Of a stretch of 64,000 bases of DNA, positions 43,847 through 53,419 are shown one piece after another. Position numbers and translations under genes: made by a program. Positions within the stretch are counted from its first letter, which is position 1. Every line of letters begins with the position of its first letter. Below the pieces are notes generated by a model. It made no database searches, had not been told where the DNA came from, and was given only the letters and a program-made list of their open reading frames with translations. Origin of the DNA: Mytilinidion resinicola (taxonomy: Eukaryota > Ascomycota > Dothideomycetes > Mytilinidiales > Mytilinidiaceae); the NCBI RefSeq assembly GCF_010093595.1, contig NW_022985470.1, forward strand, positions 134,736 through 198,735. Reading direction: 5' to 3'.

Positions 43847-44716
43847 CAAGGACAAACCCTCTGGTACCTACAAATTCCTATCAGCAGATCGCTTTAGCTT
43901 ACGCGATCTCCGGCGGGCCAATGTATGTGTACGAAGACAACACCACCACTGACGAACGCATATTTATTGGGTGCACGGTAGACACCCGTCCCGCGAGGAA
44001 AGGATATAGTTGTCTTCCCATCCGAAACGTATGGAGATGGAGATCCGTCCAGAACCCTAGCACAGACAAGCAACTGCTCATGCTTGCCAGCTACCCATGC
44101 TCCTTAGATAGGATCTCTTGGTCTTGCTAGGCCGTAGCGCCTTTGTGCCTGCTGTATTATTAGCACTAGGTATCAGGATCTCTCAGTAATAATGCTTACC
44201 GTTGCAAATCCCTTCGCTGGCCGCTTTCTTAGTCAGCACTCGATTTTTTTCCAACTCGCACGAGCCTCACAATTCAGCTCCTGAGCGTGGCTTACAAAGG
44301 TATTGAATTCCCCAAAGCAATCAACCTCTGCACCCGACCGTGCCCCCCCACCGCAAGGCTGAGGATCTAGATCCTGACGTTCACTGGTGCTCATTGACAA
44401 CTCAACCACGTTGTGGCGCTGTGGCCAAACATCGTGCCACAGGCTGATCACGCCGTCTGCCGCTGACTTCGCGCCACAGCCTTCCCTTTCGATGTTTAAC
44501 TCCCAAGTTGGTGTACCTGCCAAGCTTTCGCATGCTGGATCAGTACAACGTTAGACCAAAGGCGGCAGTGCTTCCCACATTGAATCTTTCAGCTTAAAGC
44601 CAAGTTTGCACTCTATGAAATACAAAAGCATGGCTTCGCCTCAGCCTCTCCTGCGTCTTCTTCAAATCTCTACAAAGGGTAGCTCTCAAACTTATCATCC
44701 GTCTTTGTGAAACGTC
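43847..44716. other. Intergenic with one small plus-strand open frame
   Basis: A 69-codon plus frame (43921-44130, MYVYEDNTTTDERIFIGCTV...) reads like protein, and the open frame extends upstream to ~43858 in a frame other than that of the repeat gene. It may be a lost C-terminal exon or relic. A 96-codon minus frame (44233-44523) is unsupported. Confidence 0.35.
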
Positions 44717-45670
44717 ATGTATTCCCTTAGTAGCCGCGTTTCCATCGTCCTCGAGCTATCTGCATTCGCAGCGGCCTTTAACATTGATCTGCCCCAACCT
44801 ACTCAGACTCTCAAAGACTACTCCGCCGATGGCTTCACCCCCAAACCGACTGCCGACCCCCTCATCGAATTAAGGAAACGCGACTCCCCATCAAGCGTCT
44901 GCGCGTATCTCTCCGGCGATCCTTCAGCACCCTACACCTGCGGCAGCGGAGGCGTGTGCGGCTACAACATGGGTCTCAGCTGGTTCGGATGCTGCGACGG
45001 CGAGTCTGGCGGTTCCGTAACCGGATGCCCCGTCATCACTGGCTGCGTACCGTACACATCCATTGATGCATGCGCGTCGAACTCGGTATGCGCATCGGAC
45101 ACTATGTTGATTGCTTGGTGAGTCTCCTATCCCCTTGATTCTCAATTAGTGAGCTAATATGCTTACATCACGAACAGCACCGAATCCGCAACCCCCTACT
45201 GCGCCGCCGGCGCTCTCACAGCCGGCACCGACACCCTCGTGCACTTCATCTGCGACACGACCTCCTATGTTCTCGACTTCGAGCTCACGGCTGCCGGCGG
45301 CGCGGCATCGTCTGTCTTCGATGCTACGACCTCTACCGATGATTTTGAGAGTACTACCACGGGAGAGTTTGGGAGCACCTCGATCGATGACTCCGCCACT
45401 ACGACTTCGGCGGACGATTCCTCGTCTACAGTCGGAGTCGTTCTGACGAAGATTGTCTCCGCCTCGGCCAAGGGTAGCTCCACAAGTGGAGCAGTGACTA
45501 CTGGGACGCCGACGAGCTCAAAGACAGGTGGTGTCAATCTGCTCGGCACGCTGGGTGGTAAGTCGACGGCGGGCACAGCTACCTCGACTGGTGGTGCGGC
45601 TGTAAGGACAGGCGCGGCGGTGATGGGAGCTGCTGAGGGTGTTGCGGGGTTGATCCTGCTTCTTGCTTAG
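44717..45670 (+). CDS. Secreted cysteine-rich protein with GPI-type tail
   Basis: Two exons (44717..45117 and 45178..45670) with a 60-nt phase-2 intron; 297 aa. Residues 1-20 look like a signal peptide (SSRVSIVLELSAFAAAFNI). A dibasic site (LRKR|DS, ~55) suggests Kex2 processing of a short pro-region. The mature part is Cys/Gly-rich (VCAYLSGDPSAPYTCGSGG, WFGCCDG, GCVPYTSIDACASNSVC, then WCTESATPYCAAG), a pattern common in secreted fungal proteins of unknown function. A long Ser/Thr stretch, probably O-glycosylated, follows. The end is hydrophobic with no basic residue (MGAAEGVAGLILLLA), consistent with GPI attachment. It is probably a wall or plasma-membrane surface protein; effector role would be speculation. 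Confidence 0.78.
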
Positions 45671-45989
45671 GGAGAGGTACGGCTGCTATGAGAAAACGGT
45701 TAAAGAGGTTTCAGTACCTCTGAGAGTAATGGCATATACGGTAAATGGCTTCTCGCAATCTCCATCGAACCCGTGAAACCAAATCCGGAGCAATAGGTCA
45801 CATCAACAAACTGTGTACATCTTTCTATCTGCATGGAAAAGAAAAGTTCTGAGCAAGACCTACGGCATTGATTGATTAAGCCAGCAGTCTAGTAACCTGG
45901 AGGAATTCCTTCCTGTCTCGCAACCCGCCCTCCCTACGCGCCGAATCCAGATTATCAAAACCCCCCGAACCACCGAACCACCGAACCGC
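45671..45989. other. Spacer between convergent genes
   Basis: About 320 bp between the stop of the secreted protein and the stop of the second F-box gene. The part near 45960 has a triple accgaacc run. No gene. Confidence 0.6.
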
Positions 45990-47630
45990 CTAACCCCTCC
46001 CCTCCACCGCCAAAACCCGAAACCTAATCCTCACATACTCCACCCCCCCAATATGATGCGGCAGCCCCGCATACCACTGATCCTGCACAACCTGCCCCAG
46101 CCCATCCACAACCTCCCTCCGGCCCCTAAGCTCCAGCGTCTTCACTTCCTCCACGTCCCTGTACCTGACGCCGGGAGGCAGCCACGCATATCGACTGCCG
46201 AGACCATTCAGAGCGGCTCTCACAGCCTTCGCGCTGGATTCGCTGTTGGAGGTAGGTGGGTGCGAGGGCCCACGATACTCCATCAAGCTGCAGAGTGTGA
46301 CGGACTGCAGATTCTGCATGCTACGCAGCAGGTGGCAGACGTCGACCCACTTGTTCCTCTGGGCGTAGTCGTTATCATCCCGAGTTGATGGGTTGGGGGG
46401 CTCGTTGGTGATGGTCATTCCATAGAGGCTGATAGTATTCAGAGTAGAGCTCAGTGCTGTGAGAAGACTCAGGAAGATATCCACGTCGACGTTGACGTGC
46501 TCCAGCTTGAGAACTCGTAGTTTTAAAAATCTGCCCGAGGCGAAACGATTGAAAATATAGTCCAGTTTCTTGCGGTGGGTACCGTGTTGGCCCCAGCAGC
46601 TGGACATTTGGAAGGAGGCCATCGAGGTGGTTTGTGGGATTAGTTGGTTGAGCCAGGCGTCGAATGCGAGGTGCGTCGCCTGCTGTTGCACGTGAGGTCT
46701 ATCGGTGTATGCGAAGTCTACGGTCAGGCACCGGGTACGAGAAAGCGCGGCCTGGGCATTTGGGTCCGCAAGCGAGAAAGGCATGTCGTGGTGTTCGTGT
46801 GGTTCGAGGAGATGAAAGTCCAGCCTGAGGTCTCGGCCAACCTCTTGAAGGACCTTAAACACGATCTCGAACACACGATGGTGAGTGCCCGTATGAGTGT
46901 GCGTTGTCTCGTCATTCAGCATCCCGTGTCGAGACGGAATTAGTAGGTATGAATAGCCGTAATTCACAGTCCGCTCGCGAGTTAGCGTCTCCTGCCTTGT
47001 CTCCAGAACACCCAGCTTGCGGAACAACTCCTCGATGCCCCAGGGCTGCATGTGCTCGACATCCCATATCCGCTGAGCTCCTTTGTCGGCCGTTCTGGGA
47101 CCTCCGACTCCAACGCTCTGCAGATTCGGCAGGGATTTCAGGACTTTGGTTAGAATTTGCACGTCGGCGCCGTCTTGCTCGATGTGCTCTTGCCGGCGAA
47201 GCTGTCTGTTGTACTCTTCACCATATCTTTGGGCCCATTCCGCGCAATATTGGACTTCCCACAGACTGAGAATGTTGGAGTGGATCCGCTCGGTTCCAAT
47301 GCCAACATGCCGAATAAATTGAGACAGCTCCTCATTCTTCGAAATGTCCTCCAGGGCTTGGAGGCTATCGGGCGACAGCATGAACTTTACATGCTTGAAG
47401 TAGCGGCGGCCGAATGCTTTCGAGGTGTTCTTGTGGAGGTCGCGGCAGGCAAGACGTAGGTTGAAGAAGTCGAGGGAGTCTAGATAGTCGTGGGCTATCA
47501 CGTCGAGGATGTCTCCCGGCAGGCCTTGGAGGTTGAATGGCTTTTGCTTGCTAACCATGGTGCTTCTCTTTTTCGCCCGCGGTGCAGTCACCAATCCCTC
47601 CGTTGCCGGGCGCTTCCGCCGAGATGCCAT
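45990..47630 (-). CDS. F-box domain protein, paralogue 2
   Basis: A single-exon, 546-aa protein from the ATG at 47630 (MASRRKRPATEG...), chosen because the upstream open part reads like 5' UTR. A basic N terminus (KRPATEG...RAKKR, possible nuclear signal) precedes the F-box-like module (NLQGLPGDILDVIAHDYLDS, FFNLRLACRDLHKNTSKAFG). It shares with paralogue 1 the order YFKHVKFMLSPDSLQALEDI, FIRHVGIG, SLPNLQSVGVGGP, RIWDVEHMQPWG, KWVDVCHLL and EYRGP. The LRR-like strands follow. The role is substrate recognition for an SCF ubiquitin ligase by family knowledge; the substrate is unknown. The two genes lie about 14 kb apart in opposite orientation with several relics between them. Confidence 0.8.
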   Translation of the reverse strand: MASRRKRPATEGLVTAPRAKKRSTMVSKQKPFNLQGLPGDILDVIAHDYLDSLDFFNLRLACRDLHKNTSKAFGRRYFKHVKFMLSPDSLQALEDISKNEELSQFIRHVGIGTERIHSNILSLWEVQYCAEWAQRYGEEYNRQLRRQEHIEQDGADVQILTKVLKSLPNLQSVGVGGPRTADKGAQRIWDVEHMQPWGIEELFRKLGVLETRQETLTRERTVNYGYSYLLIPSRHGMLNDETTHTHTGTHHRVFEIVFKVLQEVGRDLRLDFHLLEPHEHHDMPFSLADPNAQAALSRTRCLTVDFAYTDRPHVQQQATHLAFDAWLNQLIPQTTSMASFQMSSCWGQHGTHRKKLDYIFNRFASGRFLKLRVLKLEHVNVDVDIFLSLLTALSSTLNTISLYGMTITNEPPNPSTRDDNDYAQRNKWVDVCHLLRSMQNLQSVTLCSLMEYRGPSHPPTSNSESSAKAVRAALNGLGSRYAWLPPGVRYRDVEEVKTLELRGRREVVDGLGQVVQDQWYAGLPHHIGGVEYVRIRFRVLAVEGRG

Positions 47631-50600
47631 GCTGCTGGCTAGTTCAATAACGAGTGTAGGTGTGTTAAGAGACACTGCTGGCACGTGGCTCGTTTCCACG
47701 GTGTGATGGTGTTGGCGTTGATAGTGGGGTGGATGTTGTAGTTCTAGCGAGTATCTAAGCGAGAGAAAGAGAGCGCAGATATTTATACGCTGGACTTGAG
47801 GAGATAATCGCGTGGAATTGGATATTTCACACCCGGTGCATTCATAGTCGAATACACCATTTTTCTCGTCGGTGAATCGACTAGCCAGATGAGGAATTAC
47901 CTTTCTCTTAGTGAAGCTTTTAGTACTAAGCGATGAATGGATCAAGTATCTGAGCAAATTGAGCAGCAAGAAAGAGAGCCCTAAGCATCACGTACGGCGC
48001 TGAGAAATCGCACTCGATGGTTGATTCCAGTTCTCCTCTAGAGGTCTGTACGTCCGATAATAGCTTCGACAATGCGCTGTGGTAAGGTGCGAATATACCG
48101 ATCTCCATATTAGTGAAGCACGTGACGTTCCCTCCTCATCTCTAAGTAATCGCTGTAGAATTCCATGCAAAGGTGATGAGATGCTCATGGGATTACGCCC
48201 TAGCGCTGTATCCAATGAAGGAAGAATCGTAAGGTGGTAACTCGGCGAACAGGCATTCTCCGAGCAATGTCCGCAGCCAAAAGGACTCATGTTCTGTGAA
48301 TACACAACAAAACGATCAGAACGCCGAATGAAGCTATGGCCTAATACTTTCTCGCAGTTTAGAGCAAGCTAGATGAATCATACCTAGATCGATTAGATCG
48401 ATTAGACGATTAGAGAGAAAAAAAAAAAAAAAAAAAAGAAGAGCAAAAGACTACTTTTTACTCGCGGGTCGAACCGCGAGCCTTTGGAGAGTCAGTACCG
48501 TCCAGGTCCTTGATCTCAGGAAGGGGGTAGCGCTGTGTGATACACGATATCAACGTGTCTCGCCCACTCGACCCGGTCACAATTGGAGGTTCGGGAAATA
48601 AGAGCAAATATAGACTGAAAAGTTGGCGGTGGTCAATGCAGATGTTTACTCTAGCGGCCCGTGCTACTAACACGTGGGAACGAACCCGACTATTGCCGCT
48701 CACACGCTGGAAGTGCTTTCGCCCAGATGTTACACATCATTATTGCTGAAATTAATCGCTGATTGAGACTTCCAAGGTATCTCACCTCCGCGGCATCGCG
48801 GTAAGGTCGGTTAAAATGCCATCACCGTGTTCGATGTTCGCTTTGAGTAGGTCGGTATTCGAATTCTGAGGCCACGCGATGAGTCGCTAGGTATACGATC
48901 CATAGGTATCTGCGCGTACTGGCTTCTGTTTTAAGTTTCGCCTGCGGAAAGATACGCCTTCGGAGAATCCGATCTCTACTGGTGGTCATGCAAGGATTTC
49001 CGCGGCAATGTCCCGGGCATGTGATGCCGCGTGAGTTCCATGTGTTCAGTCTATGATTGGAGACTTGAATCGGGAAAGGAAATCTCTGATTTTCTTAGGG
49101 GGTTGCATTCGTGAATCCGCCATCACGACTACGGTTTGAGTGACTTTTCTTTATGCAAGAGAAGGCACCGAACAGCAACTATACTAGGCCTGAAAGAAAC
49201 TGTTTGAGGAGCTGTCAATCTTTCTTGCTCCAGCTTGCTACTCTTTGTATGAGGATGCAGGAGAAGGAGGTCCGTAACTTTTGCTTATTTTCCTCTTCCG
49301 TAACCCGCATTCGCTCGCTCGCTGTACGCTCGTAGTCGCTTTCCGTTTCTCCCTCATTATTCCCTTTACCTCTTCTTAGAGAGACTGACAGGAATATAGA
49401 CCCATTTGCCTTAGCACAGCTGCACCACGGCCAATTTCATGGCAGCTTCATCTGCATGCGGAACCGTACGTAGGGAGCAGGCTGTTCTACATACTGACCC
49501 ATCTCAGATGAATTCAATGCCACTCTTAGCGGCATCGTAATGAGCAGATCTTATGAGGACTTGTTAGCCAGCAAATCGATCTAGAGTGATAAAAAGAAGC
49601 CGCCTGATCATCTTTCGCAGAAATATTTTATGAAGTAGAATAGCACAATCCCTACGGGCGTGACGCCGACAATCATTGAAAGACCCTTACATGGAAAGAG
49701 ATATCCCTCTTCGCAGCAGGCATGGTACTGATTCTGGAAAGATGGAGGACGGGCAACGTTCAGGGCTTTCCGCTGTGGGAGTGGAGATAGAAGAGACTTT
49801 CGAGCCAACCTTGGAGCGGAATGGCGGGCATACGCTGCAGGGGCAAGGTTCGGCAAAGAAGACGCACGACGCCCGCCTCCCAACTCAACCTCCTCCACCA
49901 AGCTATCATCCGCAGAGCACACCTGCGAGCGTAATAGCTGATAGTCAGACGAATTTCATGCTAACATCTACAGATCATAGCATAATGTAGTAGGAATCAA
50001 GGCACGCTAGCTTGATATGCACACCTATTCTTCGTCGACTAGTGGCACGTTCCATTCTATCCAGCGCAGCTAAGCATACGTTGCATCACCGTTGAAAGCG
50101 CTTGTGAGGCATTAAGATGGCTAGTAAATGGAAGGCAGGATCCTGCGGCTTTGATCCAATACAGTAACTACTAAGTAGTTGTACCTGGGTAATCCTTATT
50201 CACCTAAGAAGCTAGATGCAGCCGCACGTTCTTATACTTAGCTACAATCGCTGACCTAGCTCGTTCCTTGTCCAAAGTCATCAATTCCTTGGGTATTGAG
50301 TTGTACAGAAATCCTGATCGATTGTCTACATTGGCTAAATCTCGACACAAGATGCCCACCCACTTTCCTGACCAAAGGAGCAAAGATCCCTGCAAAGCTA
50401 TCCTGCAGAGGGGTAAAATACACAAAAGTAGGCTATAAGCATGAAAGTCTACGATGTTTTGTTTATGGGTAATTCTGCGCAGATTTGGTATGGAGAACGT
50501 CGAGGATTGAAGAACTGTGGGTATCAACGCCCGAGATCTACGCATGAGATATCAGACATAACCCAACAGCACCACGACGTGTAGGTAACAAGTGACACGA

Positions 50601-50867
50601 TCCCTATCTCTTCTCATATCTATCTCCTTGTAACTACTGTATATACGTATGAGCCTTTAGGCCCTTCCCCCCGAGTCGTTACGTCTCGGCTATTTCCCTC
50701 TTTCCGTCCCATCTCCTTTCATCCCAACTTCTTCATGAAACAAGGGTTCTCGGGTAAACTTCGCCGCACCACAGTAGCGAGCGTAGATATCTCGACGCAT
50801 GCGAGCCTTCTCCATCTCTTCTTCTTTAGAACCGCGAAAGACGAGCCTCTTCGCCCTCTGCGCCACA
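47631..50867. other. 3.2-kb intergenic region
   Basis: Contains the promoter of F-box 2 at its left. At 48418-48437 there is an A20 run preceded by gatcgatta repeats, and at 48462-48481 a 7-bp-stem hairpin. Overlapping frames on both strands at 49608-49990 (the minus one ends in a hydrophobic segment) and a minus frame at 50204-50545 with leucine-rich character are the best coding candidates, but none has adequate support. Confidence 0.45.
47780..47787 (-). promoter_or_regulatory. TATA-like box of the second F-box gene
   Basis: TATAAATA on the minus strand, ~150 bp upstream of the ATG at 47630. The same octamer precedes paralogue 1. Confidence 0.45.
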
Positions 50868-52045
50868 ATGACTCGCGCCAACGTAAGCTATTAATCTCCT
50901 CATACTTGAAGATCTCTACCCCTTCCGGCTTGTCCTTCTCCGGCAGCAGGCCCTCTTCGTCCCCGAGCTACGTCTTGCTGCGACATGACACGATGAGGTG
51001 TCTGTTTCAAGGCTTCAAGGCTGGATACGCATATCCCCTTTCTTCGAACGCTTTCGCAACTACACAATGCCCGAATGTACGCTAATTGTATACAGAAACC
51101 ACACACCAGTGATCCGCCTAGGGGCGAGAAGGCGAAGCGGCACCGCCGCCACCCAAAGGTCTCCGCCGCGCCCCCACCACGCCGCGCCGCGCCCGCCGCC
51201 AAGGCGAAGAAGGAGGAGAAGGAGAGGGTGGTGTCCCCCCGGCGTGCCTTTGGTTAGTCCCTTCTACAACGGCTGTTCCGAGCGCTCTATTTTGTGATGC
51301 GTTCTTTGAGATCTTGAGGGCTATCTTGAACTTTTGAAGAACCACACAAGGCTAGATGCTTTGAGCGTAGAATATGCAGTGTACTAATGCCTGATATGTA
51401 GCTGCGGCCGCCGCAAAGAGGGCTGCCGAGAAAGCTAAGAAGAAAGGTTAGTTTTCCTTCCACCTATCCTCGATAGCCCATATTGTGACTTGCTCTTCGA
51501 GATGTTGATACCCATTTCACACTCTTGAGGGCAGTCACACTATGAGATTATTCGCTACCTGGTAATGTAATACGCTAACGCCTGATATAGCCGCTCGCGC
51601 CGACAAGGCCTACGACGGCGACGTGGAGGACGTCCTGCCGCGCGAACGTTAGTCTACCTTCCATCCCTTTTCTGGTGCTCCCTATGCCAGCACGTTTCGA
51701 TGATGTCATTGAGCCATGTCTCATAGCTTTGAGAGACTGCGTAGCATATCAAAAAGTTGAAACAGCAATGTAGAATACTAACGTTCAATATCAGGCAGCA
51801 TCTCGGATGTATTGCGCTACGTGCGCATCGTCGACGTCGACCTCCAGCGCACGAAGGAAAGCCTCGGCAAAGTCTTCAATAGGCTGAAGATGAGGGAGGC
51901 GGAGCTAGCGGTGGTGACGGAGAAGCTGGCGGAGGCACGGGAGAGGCTGCGGAAGGTCGATAGGTGGCCGGAGACTAGCGATGAGGGGGGGGTAGTGGGG
52001 ATGAGCCATTCGTGCCGATCTTCATGTAGATGGAGTGTGCCCTAG
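50868..52045 (+). CDS. Lys/Ala-rich coiled-coil protein with introner-like introns
   Basis: Five exons: 50868..50882, 51096..51252, 51402..51446, 51591..51647 and 51795..52045; 174 aa. Introns are 213, 149, 144 and 147 nt, far longer than the ~50 nt usual here. Introns 2-4 are all phase 1, start GTTAGT and share a 3' end. The protein is MTRAN-KPHTSDPPRGEKAK..., a basic Pro/Ala-rich middle (AAPAAKAKKEEKERVVSPRR; AAAAKRAAEKAKKK), an acidic bridge (DKAYDGDVEDVLPRE) and a coiled coil (VDVDLQRTKESLGKVFNRLK, then EAELAVVTEKLAEARERL). It is probably nuclear or nucleic-acid associated by charge, but I recognise no family. Frame agreement across all five exons supports the model. Confidence 0.6.
51253..51401 (+). 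other. Introner-like intron 2
   Basis: 149 nt, phase 1, GTTAGTCCCTTC donor side; 3' end reads tactaatgcctgatatgtag. Related to the next two introns of the same gene. Confidence 0.6.
51447..51590 (+). other. Introner-like intron 3
   Basis: 144 nt, phase 1, GTTAGTTTTCCTTCCA donor side; 3' end reads acgctaacgcctgatatag. Confidence 0.6.
51648..51794 (+). other. Introner-like intron 4
   Basis: 147 nt, phase 1, GTTAGTCTACCTTCCA donor side; 3' end reads atactaacgttcaatatcag. Confidence 0.6.
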
Positions 52046-53194
52046 CCATAGTAGCTTGAGCGGAGAATGGAATGGTCTGATCGAAATCCCACCGCACCCA
52101 TTTTTCCTTTTTCATATCACGTGACCCGCACCTCCTGCATCCTCAAAACCCACCACTACGGCCACAGAACCCCACTCATGCGCACCGGTAGCTGCCGCGG
52201 GTGTGGCTGGCGGTCTTCGAGGCCGGGCGGTGCCAGGGCTGAGATTTCAGCTGGCCCTACGGGAGATCTCGTGGGCCGAGGTCCGGCACGGGAATTTTGC
52301 TCCTGCAGGGTCCTGCGCGGAAGACGGGTAGGACGGCAAGGTATGGTGGTGTGAGAGGTGATGTGAGGTAGGATAAGATGGACCGAGAGGCCCAGGCTGG
52401 GGAGGCTCACCGCTCTAGAAGGTTGAGGGAACTGGGATGGCAGGGGAGGGTGGATTACCGGTGAGTGAATTGGGGTTAGTCACGTGTGACATGTGCTAGG
52501 CTAATGGCATAGAGATGAGGCGAAGGTGCGAATAGAAGGCAGCATTTCAAGCACGTGAACAGAGCAGCGAGTGTGAGTGAGTGTGAATGATGTTTCCATT
52601 TCGAAGCCAATGGCATATCTCCCCATCACCGTCCAGCGGCGGAGAAAGGGTCGAGTGCTAATTACCAAATACTATCTCTTAGTTATACCGAAGAGCTGAG
52701 GTGAGTGTGAGTCGGATCCAAGCTCTACCAGTAGTCCTGCCGCTCCTTTCTCCCCGAAATGACGACCCTGTCCCTATCCCAAAATCTGAAAAAAGTCCGA
52801 GATATATGAAAGTGCAAAGTGAGAATGGTGTAACCAAAGTAAGCTAAGAAATATCAAGAGAGTAAGATGAAACGCCCGCTGTCGCCTGCTGTATAACTAT
52901 GCCAATCAATCAATCCAAGAATCAAAACAAGTAATCCCGTCCCGTCCCATCCAAGCCGGTCCTATCCCTATGCGCGCTGAAATGCATTGAATGGCGAGGG
53001 TAGTGGCGGTCAACGCGCAGAATGGGATTTGATACAAGCGGAGGAAGAAGAGTGGTGGGCTGTCGAAGAAGAGAAGGCCAACAATTCCGGAGGGACAAAT
53101 CCTGAAAACTCCGCCCGTTCATCGCTTCCTACCCATCTAAAAGAACAACATAAAGCACAAGCGTGTAAAGAGATTAGGGAAGGAGGCGAAGGGC
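52046..53194. other. Intergenic, no gene seen
   Basis: About 1.15 kb between convergent genes. GAGTGTGAGTGAGTGTG-type simple sequence lies near 52570. Open frames are short and lack features. Confidence 0.5.
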
Positions 53195-53419
53195 CTATGA
53201 GGAGGCTACTGCTTCTGAGCCTTGCGCCCGTCGGGTGGTGGCTCGCTCAGCAGGCGTACTGCCGAAGCTGAAGTCGACCGGAGATGGTGGCGGCGCGGGT
53301 GTCTCTTCGATGGTGGCGGACCGTGTTGAAGAGGCTTTGAAGGCGGCGGAGACGTCGTGGCCGAGAGTGCTGTTGGTGTAGAGCGAGAGACGCTGGCGGG
53401 GGTTGGTAGCGGGACGCAT
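53195..53419 (-). CDS. Small hypothetical protein, 74 aa
   Basis: A minus frame starting MRPATNPRQRLSLYTNSTLG and containing a Ser/Ala-rich middle, then PPPSPVDFSFGSTPAERATT and a stop at 53195. The composition is like short disordered fungal proteins. The frame is open upstream to 53602 but reads as 5' leader. No domain is recognised. A purine at -3 (gccATG context) gives weak support. It may be non-coding. Confidence 0.35.
   Translation of the reverse strand: MRPATNPRQRLSLYTNSTLGHDVSAAFKASSTRSATIEETPAPPPSPVDFSFGSTPAERATTRRAQGSEAVASS

Noticed and set aside
48460..48570. tRNA-like sequence (ggttcgacc loop in a stem, followed on the minus strand by T-rich DNA)
   Set aside because: The stem/loop geometry does not fit a T-arm, and no A box, anticodon arm or acceptor stem could be paired. 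It is a simple hairpin near an A/T tract.
49608..49990. Overlapping frames of 104 codons on both strands, one ending in a hydrophobic segment
   Set aside because: The two strands compete equally, neither has domain or intron support, and a single hydrophobic end is weak evidence.
50204..50545. Minus frame with leucine-rich segments, possibly F-box/LRR
   Set aside because: No F-box, no repeated LRR spacing and no start support; kept only as a remark.
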